Positions 42,830 to 53,855 of a stretch of 64,000 nucleotides of DNA are shown piece by piece. The notes under the pieces are model-generated. The model was not told the DNA's origin. It made no database searches and worked only from the letters and a program-made list of their open reading frames with translations. Numbering within the stretch: the first letter of the stretch is position 1; every line of letters starts with the position of its first letter. Source of the stretch: Dryomyza anilis. Its lineage: Eukaryota; Arthropoda; Insecta; Diptera; Dryomyzidae. Location of the stretch: NCBI GenBank assembly GCA_951804985.1, contig OX638133.1:65135867-65199866 (forward strand), written 5' to 3'. The translations under genes and the position numbers were made by a program.

Positions 42830-45120
42830 CATATTTGTATGAAAAATCTAGAACTATTTTCTCTTTCGCTCCGCGTCAACTTTCTGAAACTAGGACCTCT
42901 AAAACTGAGAAGAAGCTTGTAAAACCCAAAAAAAAGTGATCCTGTGATACTGCGCAAAGAGCTTAAAGGTCATTTTTGCGCTTTTAACGACTATTTTCAA
43001 TAAAACTATTGTAACTCCAAGTATAAAAAGATATCACTCAATTTTATTTTTATACCCTACACTAAGAGTGAAAGGGTATATTCAGTTTGGTACGCCGTTT
43101 GTAACACCCAGAAGGAAGCATTTCCGGTATGGAAAAGTATATATATTCTTGATCAGCATGACCTGAGTCGATTAGCGATGTCCGTCTGTCCGTCTGTCCA
43201 TCTATCTGTCTGTCCGTCTGTCTGTCTGTCTGTCTGTTGAAATCCCTACTACTTTTAAAATTGAAAAGCTAGATAAATGAAACTTATAACTTATATTACT
43301 AATATAACTACGCTGTATTGGCGAGATCGGTCCATTGTGACCTATGATCCGACCACTTATGTTCAAATATGTGCTTAGGAAAACTTTTTGATATCATGCT
43401 CAAATACATGATAATAATGTTTTCCAGCGAAAAGACTTGTGGTTCACAAAAAAAAAATCGAAATTCGGTACACCTACCCATTTGTAAATATGGGTATCAA
43501 ATGAATGGATATTCTTCAGCGATTGAATGTTTGTAGTTATTTTCAGGATTCGTATACCCTGGTGACCTATATATCACTTTGAATGGTAACCACACATATG
43601 TGTAGGGTATTTATAGTCGGCTTAGACCGACTATAATTTTGATAATCCTAACTATCATAATTACACCTACTTTAAAATTTCCCATGTGATCTAACCTTCC
43701 CAACTGGTTTTATTTAATTTAAAATCACTTACTGAAATTATGATTTTTAAACTATAATTTTTTAGTTAACCATTAAAATATCATGACCAAACACGTAAAA
43801 TGTCGACTTTTTTTTACTATAGTAATTTTAACGGTCGACATTTTTCTAATTTTATTCTAACGAATTTGGGATAACATTTTTGTATTATTGCACAGACAAT
43901 TATCTTTAAAATGATATGTCTCTATTATATTTTTAGATATCGTTTTATTAGTTCATAGTAAGATTCTACACTCCAACCTAAAACACTCTCAACCAAAGAG
44001 TTGATGCACACCCCAAATTATTCAAGGAAATGTTTCAGATATCCCTCCCGAGTATTTTAAGATCAAAATAAATAAAAAGTCGTTGGCTTATTTTATTAGA
44101 TATCCCGGTTTAATATTTTTTTGCTTAAACTATTAATTTTTTCACTAAAAAAAAATTAAAAAGTTTTACATAATTTGTCCACCGTTACGGTTCATAATAT
44201 ATAGTAATACAAGCGGTATTCAAAAATAGTTCTTTTATGAGCATTATAATCTTAAGTTGACCTTACATAGATTAACTTGTATACAAATATTTACCAAACA
44301 TACAAAAAATCAATCAGCTAACTTCTAAGGTTGAAGAGATATTACAATTCTAAATCCAATTTTTGTGAAAATTTAGTCTAACAAATTTTAAGAATTTAAG
44401 AAACCATGTATAATGAATTTAAACTCATCAATATTCTTATTGACACTCTAAAAGTAGAGTTTATTACATTCTTTAAAAAATCTAACTCCTGTCGTGGATC
44501 GTGGAAAATAACCCTTTATATAATTTTCTTGTTTGATTTCAATCAAAATATATTATTTTTTTTTAGTATTTAATAAGTATTTTAGTATTTACTAATAATA
44601 CGATGCCTAAAAATATAAGAGTTGCATAACATTTTAAAGATAATTGTATGTGCAATAATACAAAAATGTTATCCTTAACTCATTAGAATAAAATTAGAAA
44701 CATATTCGATCGTTAAAATCACTATAGTAAAAAAAAGTCGACATTTTTCGTGTTTGGCAAGTCATGAAATTTTAACGGTTAACTAAAAAATTATAGTTTA
44801 AAAAATCATAATTTCAGTAAGTGATTTTAAATTAAATGAAAAAATAAAATTGAGTGATATCTTTTTATACTTGGAGTAACAATCATTTTATTGAAAATAG
44901 TCGTTAAAAGCTCAAAAATTACATTTAAGGTCTTTGCGCAATATCACAGATTCACTTTTATTTTGGTTTTAAAAGTTTCTTCTCAGTTTTAGAGTTCCTA
45001 GTTTCAGAAAGTCGACGCGGAGAGAAACATTTTAAGATTTTCTGTTTTTGAATCAGTCTAATGTTCATATAGGTAGGTGATAAGTTTTCGATTTATCTAG
45101 GGTACCACAAGTCCGACCGC
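42830..45120. repeat. Foldback segment: inverted arms around a ~680-bp centre
   Basis: The left arm (42830-43050 and 43710-43935) is the reverse complement of 44618-45120. Landmarks include ccaagtataaaaagatatca against its inverse near 44850, and atcatgaccaaacacgtaaa against its inverse near 44740. The left arm is interrupted by an insertion at 43051-43709. Outer parts also match the 5' flanks of the large palindrome copies, so repeated inverted duplications are involved. Confidence 0.75.
43051..43709 (+). mobile_element. Fly interspersed repeat with TATACCCTACAC ends, (GTCT)n and terminal hairpin
   Basis: Begins TATACCCTACACTAAGAG; a related inverse (gtgtagggtat) lies at about 43600. It holds gtatatatattcttgatcag and a (GTCT/GTCC)n stretch (43183-43240), a combination I recognise from widespread fly repeats. 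Near the end is a perfect hairpin, TATAGTCGG-cttaga-CCGACTATA (43608-43631). The word TTTTATTT flanks the insert on both sides and the matching arm at 44830-44850 has no insert, which supports a recent insertion. The class is uncertain. Confidence 0.7.
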
Positions 45121-46389
45121 GCCCTAATTTAGCCTTGGACCCAAACAGAGGGGATAGTTTGAAGATTTTAGGAAGGTGTACATATCTCAGTACCCTTTGG
45201 AAACAAAATTCAATTTTTGTATTATATTAAAGGTGATCAATACAGACATCTCGTTCAGATATAAACAGTGTATTTTTAATGATTATTTTCACTTTTCAAG
45301 TCAGCCTATTTCAAACCAAAAATATTTGAATTTGATTTTTTTTTAATAATAACTTTTGTACCAATTGTACCATTTGTACCAAACTTAAGTTTTACATTTA
45401 ACCTAGTTTTTTATACCATTTATTCAAGAAGTAAAAGGTAATAGTTACTTGACCAATTATTAAATTAATTTACTTCAGTTTTTTTTTAATTTCAAAAATA
45501 CTAAAAATGTTAAAATCGGATTAGTCGTTACAGAACTAAAAGTCATCAAATAATTTTTGTTTCAATATCGATTTTATTGCATTTTCAGCTATATACATTT
45601 GTTACCTTTCTAATCGAATAATCGTGTTTTTCTAAGTAAACTAGTTTTAAAGAAAAAAATTATTAAAAATCACTATATATATTTTGAACTAAATTTATAT
45701 ATGCAAAAATCCATAAGCTAAAAAAAGTAAAATATTCTAAAAAAGTCGTTTTTTTTCAAGTCGAATTATTAAAGTTGTCTTATAATTGCCTATGGTTATG
45801 CGCCTGTAATGTTTAAATTCGATTTAATATTGATACCCCGAGACAAAATTTATGTCATTTTTCAGGAATATTTAGGGCATATTTCCGGCCAACACACAGA
45901 TAAATGGAATATTTTGGGAAGTGTATAGGAGGTTGTAAAATTTTGTGGAATTTTTATGACAGATTCACGACATATTTTGGGTTCGGGCAGTTCGGGCAGA
46001 CATTTTGCGATACAAACTCCTTCTATCTCTTTTTAAAATATTGTATATTAGACACTGGTGTGAAGATAGCGAATCGCGGCGAATTGGAGTTATCCCAATT
46101 TGTGAAGTTACCGCACAATTTGAATTCACCGCATTTTTTTTAATATTATATATTAAAATCTTCTTATTTTCTGCATTTCCATGTAATGTAATCAATAATA
46201 CTAAAACCGATACAAAGTCATATATTTTTATAATTACGAAAATTGCATATATTTTAAAATAATAACAAGACGCTTAAAATTAAAAGAGCGTCACAAATTT
46301 TGAATGTATGTTAAATAAAATAGCTCTATTTAATTTCAATATTAAGATATTTTACCAATATACCCCCACATAATGGTAAAAATGCCGTT

Positions 46390-47640
46390 TAAAAAAAAGG
46401 GGAACTTATCTCAATTTTAAATGTAAATATGCATTTCTTGAAACTTGAAAGAAACGCTTTAAACAAAAAACCCCATCGCAATTTTTGGATATGTTAAAGA
46501 TTATGGACCAGTGTAACTTTTATATCGAAAAATCGTACCAGCCCACAAAAAAATCAGGATAGGTCATGGTGAAAAATGCATTTAAATATGAGCCATTTTT
46601 CAGATTTAATATGGAATAAATGCATTTCTTGAAACTTGAAAAAAACGCTTTAAACAAAAAACCTCATCGAAATTCTTGGATATAATAAAGATTATGGACC
46701 AATCTAATTTTTATTTCGAAAAATCGTACCAGCCCACAAAAAAATCAGGATAGGTCATGGTGAAAAATGCATTTAAATATGAGCCATTTTTCAGATTCAA
46801 TGTGGAAAAAATGCATTTAATGAAACTTGAAAAAAAAAAACGCTTTAAACAAAAACCCCCATCGCAATTTTTGGATATATTTAAGATTATGGACCAATAT
46901 AACTTTTTTTTCGAAAAATCGTACCAGCCCACAAAAAAATCAGGTGAAAAAGCATTTAAATATGAACCATTTTTCAGATTCAATATGGAAAAATTTCATT
47001 TATTGAAACTTGAAAAAAACGCTTTAAACAAAAAACCCCATCGCAATTTTTGGATATATTAAGGATTGTGGACCAATATAACTTTAATTTCGAAAAATCG
47101 TACCAGCCCACAAAAAATCAGGCTAGGTCATGGTGAAAAATGCATTTAAATATGAACCATTTTTCAGATTCAATATGGAAAAAATGCATTTCTTGAAACT
47201 TGAAAAAACGCTTTAAACAAAAAACCCCATCGCAATTTTTGGATATAATAAAGATTATGGACCAATATAACTTTTATTTTGAAAAATCGTACCAGCCCAC
47301 ATAAAAATCAGGATAGGTCATGGTGAAAAATGCATTTAAATATGAGCCATTTTTCAGATTCAATATGGAAAAAATGCATTTCTTGAAACTTAAAAAAAAA
47401 CGCGTTAAACAAAAAATTCCATCGCAATTTTTGGAGATAATAAAAAATCAGGATAGGTCATGGTGAAAAATGCTTTTAAATATGTGCAACTTTTCAGATT
47501 CAACATGAAAAAAATGCATTTATTAAAACTTGAAAAAAAAAACACTTAAAATGAAAAACCCCATCGCAATTTTTGGATATGTTAATGATTAAGAAAATTT
47601 TTACCAGCCCACAAAAATAATGAGAAAAGATCATGGTGAA
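46390..47640 (+). repeat. ~190-bp tandem array A
   Basis: Six to seven units with aggataggtcatggtgaaaa, tatgagccatttttcagatt and aaaaaccccatcgcaatttt. Spacing of 190-191 bases is seen between 46561 and 46752 and between 47125 and 47315. Some units are shortened. The short frames 46711-46983 and 46757-47062 come from the array. It lies just 5' of the tandemly duplicated LINE. Confidence 0.9.
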
Positions 47641-48254
47641 AAATTACTATGAATATGAGAAATTTTTCAGGTTGAAAATGAAAAAAATTCATTTATTGAA
47701 ATTTGAAAAAATTAGAAATCGGACTTTAGACATATAATGTGATTATTACACTTAATTGGGTATTTTTGAAAAAAAAATATATTTGAAGATCATATATTAT
47801 ATAACGTAAACGGATTTTGAAAATGTTATATTTTAATAAAAGATTGTTAATTTTCTATTTTTAAAAAGTACCAGTCCACATTTTATTTTAATTTCTTCAT
47901 GGTTAAAATTGATGTTAAAAATATGTCCAGATATTTGAATTTATATAATTTCAAATATTTTTCATTATAAAGCATCGAATACATGATAGAGAAATTAGAA
48001 AAAATAGAAAAAAATCTGTATAGTGTTTACACAACTTTATGAGATTTTTTCTCTATCTCGACCTATTTACTCTATAGTGAAATCTCGACTTAACGGGCAA
48101 ATTTGAGCTTTCCCATATATCAACATTGAATTTTTATTTTTAACTAAAAGCTTTACTCTTTGAGAACACCATGTAGAGTGCCGTTTTGTAAGATCACCAT
48201 ATAAAGGTTCGTGTATTTACTATATATAGAGTTTGGGTAATAACAAAAGTCGTA
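47641..48254 (+). repeat. Flank between array A and LINE copy 1
   Basis: AT-rich sequence repeated almost exactly at about 53076-53689, with the constant 5435-base offset of the duplication. It ends in the target-site copy AGCATTTCGC at 48255-48264. Nothing coding is seen. Confidence 0.8.
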
Positions 48255-48264
48255 AGCATTTCGC
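48255..48264 (+). other. Left target-site duplication of the LOA-like LINE (copy 1)
   Basis: AGCATTTCGC, identical to 53690-53699 and 58807-58816. Confidence 0.85.
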
Positions 48265-48420
48265 CCACGTGGTGGTTACCTTGACGTGGTGTGGGGGCTT
48301 AAGTTACAATGACTCAATAAGGCTAAGCTGACGGAAACTTTTTAAAGTTTCTGGTAGGGTCACCCTTGTCAGATAGGCTTGTGATGAGTAATGAACTAAA
48401 TACTACCATAGTCTTTTTTA

Positions 48421-49829
48421 TTGGTGGGGTGGCAGACTCTAAAGAAACCCTACACCACCGCAATGGGTCAACATAAAAATTTAACTACTTCAGGTGGTAC
48501 CCACAAAAGTGGCAATCCACCCGCTTCGGCGGCTGAGGCAAGGATTCTGGAGGCCTCAATCCACGGAACCAACCCTGGTACGATGAACCTTTCTGCTCCT
48601 GTAGCAGGGGGTTCATCGTGCCCCTCCAAATTTATGAGACAGCTAGGAATCTAGAGGAGGATAACGACAACGCAGCGGTTCCCATACAAGTAGAGGAAAG
48701 TGTCGGTTCGGCTATGCCTACGACTAATCCTCCACTGTATGGCTGCTCGACAGTGTTGTTTCCTCTCAGGGCTCCTTTCTGTCACGTATTTGGAAACATG
48801 GGTCGATCGAAGGAAAGTGGTGTCTTACCAGCATCTAATCCTAGAGAGACCGACGCCCAACTGGAAGCTAAACTTCCATTGGAGACCGGACCCGGATCTC
48901 TGAATACAGAGGTCAGGTTGTCCGATGCCCAGGTGAGTAGGAGAAGGAAGAATAAAGCGAAAGATCGCAAAGAGGCTGAAAAGGCTAAAGGCGACGCTGG
49001 AGCTTTCTCTTCCCCAGCTACCACAGCAAAACGCGATAAATCGGTGGAGGTTACTCCGACTGAAACCGGACCATCCGCTGCTGCTGTTGTGGCTGCCAAT
49101 GCACCTGAGAAGCGCAATGGCAAGAAGTTTAAAACCTTCACTGCTACTGCGAAACCCCGTAACTCCCAAAACTCGACAGTTTCCAGTGATATTGCTTCCA
49201 CAAGCAAGAGCACTGGTGCTTCATGTTCCGGATCGGCTGCGGATGAACTGCCTTCAACATCCACTGGCAGAGGTAGGCTAGTAGTATCATATCGTGATGC
49301 TGCTCGCAAAGCTCTTCCGGTTGCGATTATTGGCAAATTGGGGAAGGAGCAAAAGATGAATGATGCAGAAGTAAAACTGCACCGATCATCTTTGGCGGCT
49401 AGTCAGCACCGGCGGTGTCAGTGCAAATGCAAAAGGCTATGAGACGAGTGATGGCATCATGAATGCTCGTCTCAAGCCAATTTCGATTGGATTGCCACAG
49501 CCGTTGCTAAAATCCCCCCCTTGGGCAAATCGCGCTTCGCTGGTTTCAGCGGAGACGAACCCACACGCAGGCGAGCAATATGCTGGATACCTGGTCTTAT
49601 CAGGAAAACAGCGGAAGTGTTTGCCTGCCTACGTGCTCAGAACCAGGGCATCGAAACGAACGGATGGAAAATCTATAGCCATAAACCAGAGCGAGGTCCG
49701 GAGGACAAGGAGGGCTCAACCCTGGTTGTTGGCTTAGACCAGAAGTCGTTAGATGTCATGCTATCTAAGTACGACAACCATCTAAACTTATTCTTTGGAC
49801 GGATCAAATTCCGAATCAATTCCAAATGA
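48421..49829 (+). pseudogene. LOA-like LINE ORF1 (copy 1), frameshifted
   Basis: Coding sequence lies in three frames. 48421-48654 has KSGNPPASAAEARILEAS. 48618-49442 is a basic Ser/Thr/Ala-rich region with VSRRRKNKAKDRKEAEKAK, ending in a Cys-rich tail. 49521-49829 has AICWIPGLIRKTAEVFACL, QNQGIETNGWKIYS and LFFGRIKFRI. The last part resembles the DUF4780 domain found in ORF1 of LOA-clade LINEs. ORF1 proteins bind the element's RNA and act as nucleic-acid chaperones; that is family knowledge. The frame breaks are shared with copy 2, so they predate the duplication. The antisense frame 48782-49336 is a shadow. Confidence 0.7.
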
Positions 49830-49866
49830 ATAGGCATATGATGAGAAACGAGTTAATTATCCTGTC

Positions 49867-51416
49867 ATGATATTTACTCAGATCAATCTGCAAAATTCTA
49901 AAGCTGCTACCGCTTTACTAGGTAAGCGGCTCTCCAAGTTGCATACATTACCTCACATCACAGCTATTCAAGAACCATGGGTGTATAACAAACGCATCTG
50001 TGGTCTTAGTGAACTACGTGGTGAAACCATACTATACGATAAGCAAGCCGCAAGACCTAGAAGCTGTCTTATAGTATCGAAACACTTTGCTGTCACCAAG
50101 TTAACCCAATTCTGTGGGCAAGACCTGGTGGCAGCCAAAGTAAGCTATGAAAGCGATAGTGGATGGAAACATCTGATTGTCGCCTCAGGCTACTTCCCCT
50201 ATGACTCACTACTGCCTCCTCCGCCAAAGGCAGTTGTTGAGCTCATAGAGTACTGTGATCTTATGGAGACCGGCCTTATTCGTTGCTGTGACGCTAATGC
50301 TCAACACACTGTGTGTGGCAACAGTAAATGTAAAGCACGAGGTACCAGACTCCTTGACTTCATCATGACCTCCAATCTGAACATTCACAACACTGGTAAT
50401 AAACCCACTTTTGTGACTGCTGGAAGACAGGAAGTGATTGACCTTACTTTGTCTAACTGTAGACTGAGAGAGTCAATATTTAACTGGAAGGTTCTTAAAG
50501 AAGATTCATTATCGGACCACAGGTATATCGAGTTTCATACTGACCGAGAGGTGCTGCCCTCTATGACTGTAAGAAATCCAAGAAAAACGAACTGGGCACG
50601 CATCAGACATGAACTTGAGAATTCCCTCAATATTCCTGTCAGAATTCGTACCAAAGAAAGTATTGAGACGTCCGTTCAAGTTATGAACGACGGCATAAAT
50701 TCTAGTTTTGTACAAACATGTCCGGTACTGCTCGACTGGACTGCTCGTACTGCTCGACTGGACTCACTGCAGAGACCTGATGGCTCGTATACTGAGTCTA
50801 AGACAGAGGCACTCAGTGTCCTAGTTGAGACTCACTTTCCGGGAAATCAAATCCACATAGGGCCACATTGTAATCCCAGCACTGGCGACTGCAATAACAA
50901 CTCTAATGTGACAAAACATGACTGGCAGGTTGCCAGATTGGTTGTGTACGATGAAGCTATCCAATACGCAGTGGCCTCTTTTGATGGCTTCAAGTCACCA
51001 GGACCGGATGGCATCTACCCAGTCATGCTACAGGAAGGTATAACCCAATTGCTACCATGCCTAAAGAAGATCTTTAGAGCAAGTCTCGCATGGGCATACA
51101 TTCCGTCATCCTGGCGTTTAGTTAAAGTAGCCTTCATTCCTAAAGTTGGAAGAGAAGACTATTCCATAGCCAAGAGCTTCAGACCTATTAGTATGATGTC
51201 CTTCATACTAAAGTGTCTAGAAAGACTAGTTGAGCTGCCCATCAGAAAAACATCGCTGTCAAGGTACCCACTATCATCAAGACAACATGCCTACCAACGT
51301 GGAAAATCCTGTGAAACAGCATTGCAACATCTGGTTGGCCGGATCGAGCATGCTTTTCAGAGGAAGATGTACGTGATGGGCATATTTGTTGACATAGAGG
51401 GTGATTTTGATAATGC
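49867..51416 (+). pseudogene. LOA-like LINE ORF2 (copy 1), truncated EN-RT
   Basis: Starts MIFTQINLQNSKAA. The endonuclease runs to about residue 230: QEPW (catalytic Glu) near 49972, CDANAQH near 50286, LLDFIMTSNLNIHNTGNKPT, and DSLSDHRYIEFH (SDH motif). RT begins with FDGFKSPGPDGIYPVML near 50977, FIPKVGREDYSIAKSFRPIS and QHAYQRGKSCETAL, and stops at IFVDIEGDFDNA, just after the first catalytic Asp region. The remaining 11 codons of the open frame (to 51450) come from array B. EN and the first RT blocks are intact, but the rest is lost. Confidence 0.88.
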
Positions 51417-53075
51417 AATCAGGATAGGTCATGGTGAAAAATGCATTTAAATATGAGCCATTTTTCAGATTTAATGTGGAAAAAATGGATTTTTTGAAAC
51501 TTGAAAAAAAAAACGCTTTAAACAAAAAACTCCATCGCAATTTTTAGATATAATAAAGATTATGGACCAATATAACTTTTATTTTGAAAAATCGTACCAG
51601 CCCACATAAAAATCAGGATAGGTCATGGTGAAAAATGCATTTAAATATGAGCCATTTTTCAGATTCAATATGGAAAAAATGCATTTCTTGAAACTTGAAA
51701 AAAAACGCGTTAAACAAAAAACTCCATCGCAATTTTTGGATATATTAAAGATGGTGAAAAATGCATTTAAATATGAGCCATTTTTCAGATTCAATATGGA
51801 AAAAATGCATTCCTTGAAACTTGAAACAAACGCTTTAAAACAAAAATCCCATCGCAATTTTTGGATATGTTAAAAATTATGGACCAGAGTAACTTTTATT
51901 TCGAAAAATCGTACCAGCCCACAAAAAAAATCAGGATAGGTCATGGTGAAAAATGCATTTAAATATGAGCCATTTTTCAGATTTAATATGGAAAAATGCA
52001 TTTCTTGAAACTTGAAAAAAACGCTTAAAATAAAAAACCCCATCGCAATTTTTGGATATGTTAAATATTATGGACGAGTCAACTTTTATTTCGAAAAATC
52101 GTAACAGCCCACAAAAAAATCAGGATAGGTCATGGTGAAAAATGCATTTAAATATGAGCCATTTTTCAGATTTAATATGGAAAAATGCATTTCTTGAAAC
52201 TTGAAAAAAACGCTTTAAACAAAAAACCTCATCGCAATTTTTAGATATGTTAAAGATTATGGACCATACTAACTTTTATTATGAAAAATCGTACCAGCCC
52301 TCAAAAAAATCAGGATAGGTCATGGTGAAAAATGCTTTTAAATATGAGCCATTTTTCAGATTTAATATGGAAAAATGCATTTCTTGAAACTTGAAAAAAA
52401 CGCTTTAAACAAAAAACCTCATCGCAATTTTTAGATATATTAAAGATTATGGACCAATATAACTTTTATTTAGAAAAATCGTACCAGACCACAAAAAAAT
52501 CAGGATAGGTCATGGTGAAAAATGCATTCAAATATGAGCCATTTTTCAGATTAAATATGGAAAAAATTCATTTATTGAAACTTGAAAAAAACGCTTAAAA
52601 TAAAAAACCCCATCGCAATTTTTGGATATGTTAAATATTATGGACGAGTCTACTTTTATTTCGAAAAATCGTAACAGCCCACAAAAAAATCAGGATAGGT
52701 CATGGTGAAAAATGCATTTAAATATGAGCCATTTTTCAGATTAAATATGGAAAAAATTCATTTATTGAAACTTGAAAAAAAAACGCGTTAAACAAAAAAC
52801 CCCATCGCAATTTTTAGATATGTTAAAGATTATGGACCATACTAACTTTTATTACGAAAAATCGTACCAGCCCTCAAAAAAATCAGGATGGGTCATGGTG
52901 AAAAATGCTTTTAAATATGTGCAACTTTTCAGATTCAACATGAAAAAAATGCATTTATTAAAACTTGAAAAAAAAAAACACTTAAAATGAAAAACCCCAT
53001 CGCAATTTTTGGATATGTTAATGATTAAGAAAATTTTTACCAGCCCACAAAAAAAATGAGAAAAGATCATGGTGA
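51417..53075 (+). repeat. ~190-bp tandem array B
   Basis: Same units as array A, about eight to nine, starting mid-unit with aatcaggataggtcatgg against LINE sequence. It is longer than array A (about 1.65 against 1.25 kb), so the number of units has changed since the duplication. The frames 51579-51857, 52772-52990 and others are array by-products. Confidence 0.9.
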
Positions 53076-53689
53076 AAAATTACTTTGAATATGAGAAATT
53101 TTTCAGGTTGAAAATGAAAAAAATTCATTTATTGAAATTTGAAAAAATTAGAAATCGGACTTTGGACATATAATGTGATTATTACACTTAATTGGGTATT
53201 TTTGAAAAAAAAATATATTTGAAGATCATATATTATATAACGTAAACGGATTTTGAAAATGTTATATTTTAATAAAAGATTGTTAATTTTCTATTTTTAA
53301 AAAGTACCAGTCCACATTTTATTTTAATTTCTTCATGGTTAAAATTGATGTTAAAAATATGTCCAGATATTTGAATTTATATAATTTCAAATATTTTTCA
53401 TTATAAAGCATCGAATACATGATAGAGAAATTAGAAAAATAGAAAAAAATCTGTATAGTGTTTACACAACTTTATGAGATTTTTTCTCTATCTCGACCTA
53501 TTTACTCTATAGTGAAATCTCGACTTAACGGGCAAATTTGAGCTTTCCCATATATCAACATTGAATTTTTATTTTTAACTAAAAGCTTTACTCTGTGAGA
53601 ACACCATGTAGAGTGCCGTTTTGTAAGATCACCATATAAAGGTTCGTGTATTTACTATATATAGAGTTTGGGTAATAACAAAAGTCGTA
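53076..53689 (+). repeat. Flank between array B and LINE copy 2
   Basis: Second copy of 47641-48254, ending in the target-site copy AGCATTTCGC at 53690-53699. Confidence 0.8.
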
Positions 53690-53855
53690 AGCATTTCGCC
53701 CACGTGGTGGTTACCTTGACGTGGTGTGGGGGCTTAAGTTACAATGACTCAATAAGGCTAAGCTGACGGAAATTTTTTAAAGTTTCTGGTAGGTTCACCC
53801 TTGTCAGATAGGCTTGTGATGAGTAATGAACTAAATACTACCATAGTCTTTTTTA

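Larger units (their letters stand above)
41015..46045 (+). mobile_element. hAT-like element, right copy (other arm of the palindrome)
   Basis: Starts CAGGGGCGGATCCAGAAGTA at 41015 with an uninterrupted run of about 13 G at 41040-41053. It is longer than the left arm because it holds a hAT-like insert (41469-42625), and a foldback part (42830-45120) with its own insertion. The match to the left arm ends at about 46045, near ctatctctttttaaaatatt. I could not identify its right terminus or target duplication. Confidence 0.7.
48265..51416 (+). mobile_element. LOA-like LINE, copy 1, cut off by the tandem duplication
   Basis: From ccacgtggtggttacc to gattttgataatgc. Identity to copy 2 (53700 onward) is above 99 percent by eye. 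It carries a leader, ORF1, and ORF2 through the start of the RT catalytic domain, and stops exactly where array B begins. It has no 3' end, because the duplication breakpoint lies within ORF2. Confidence 0.92.

Noticed and set aside
43608..43660. Helitron 3' terminus
   Set aside because: Hairpin and CTAA fit loosely, but the next base is not T and the 8-base TTTTATTT flanks argue for another mechanism.
48782..49336. 184-codon reverse-strand frame (and its twin at 54217-54771)
   Set aside because: Antisense shadow of LINE ORF1, whose sense-strand product fits the family.
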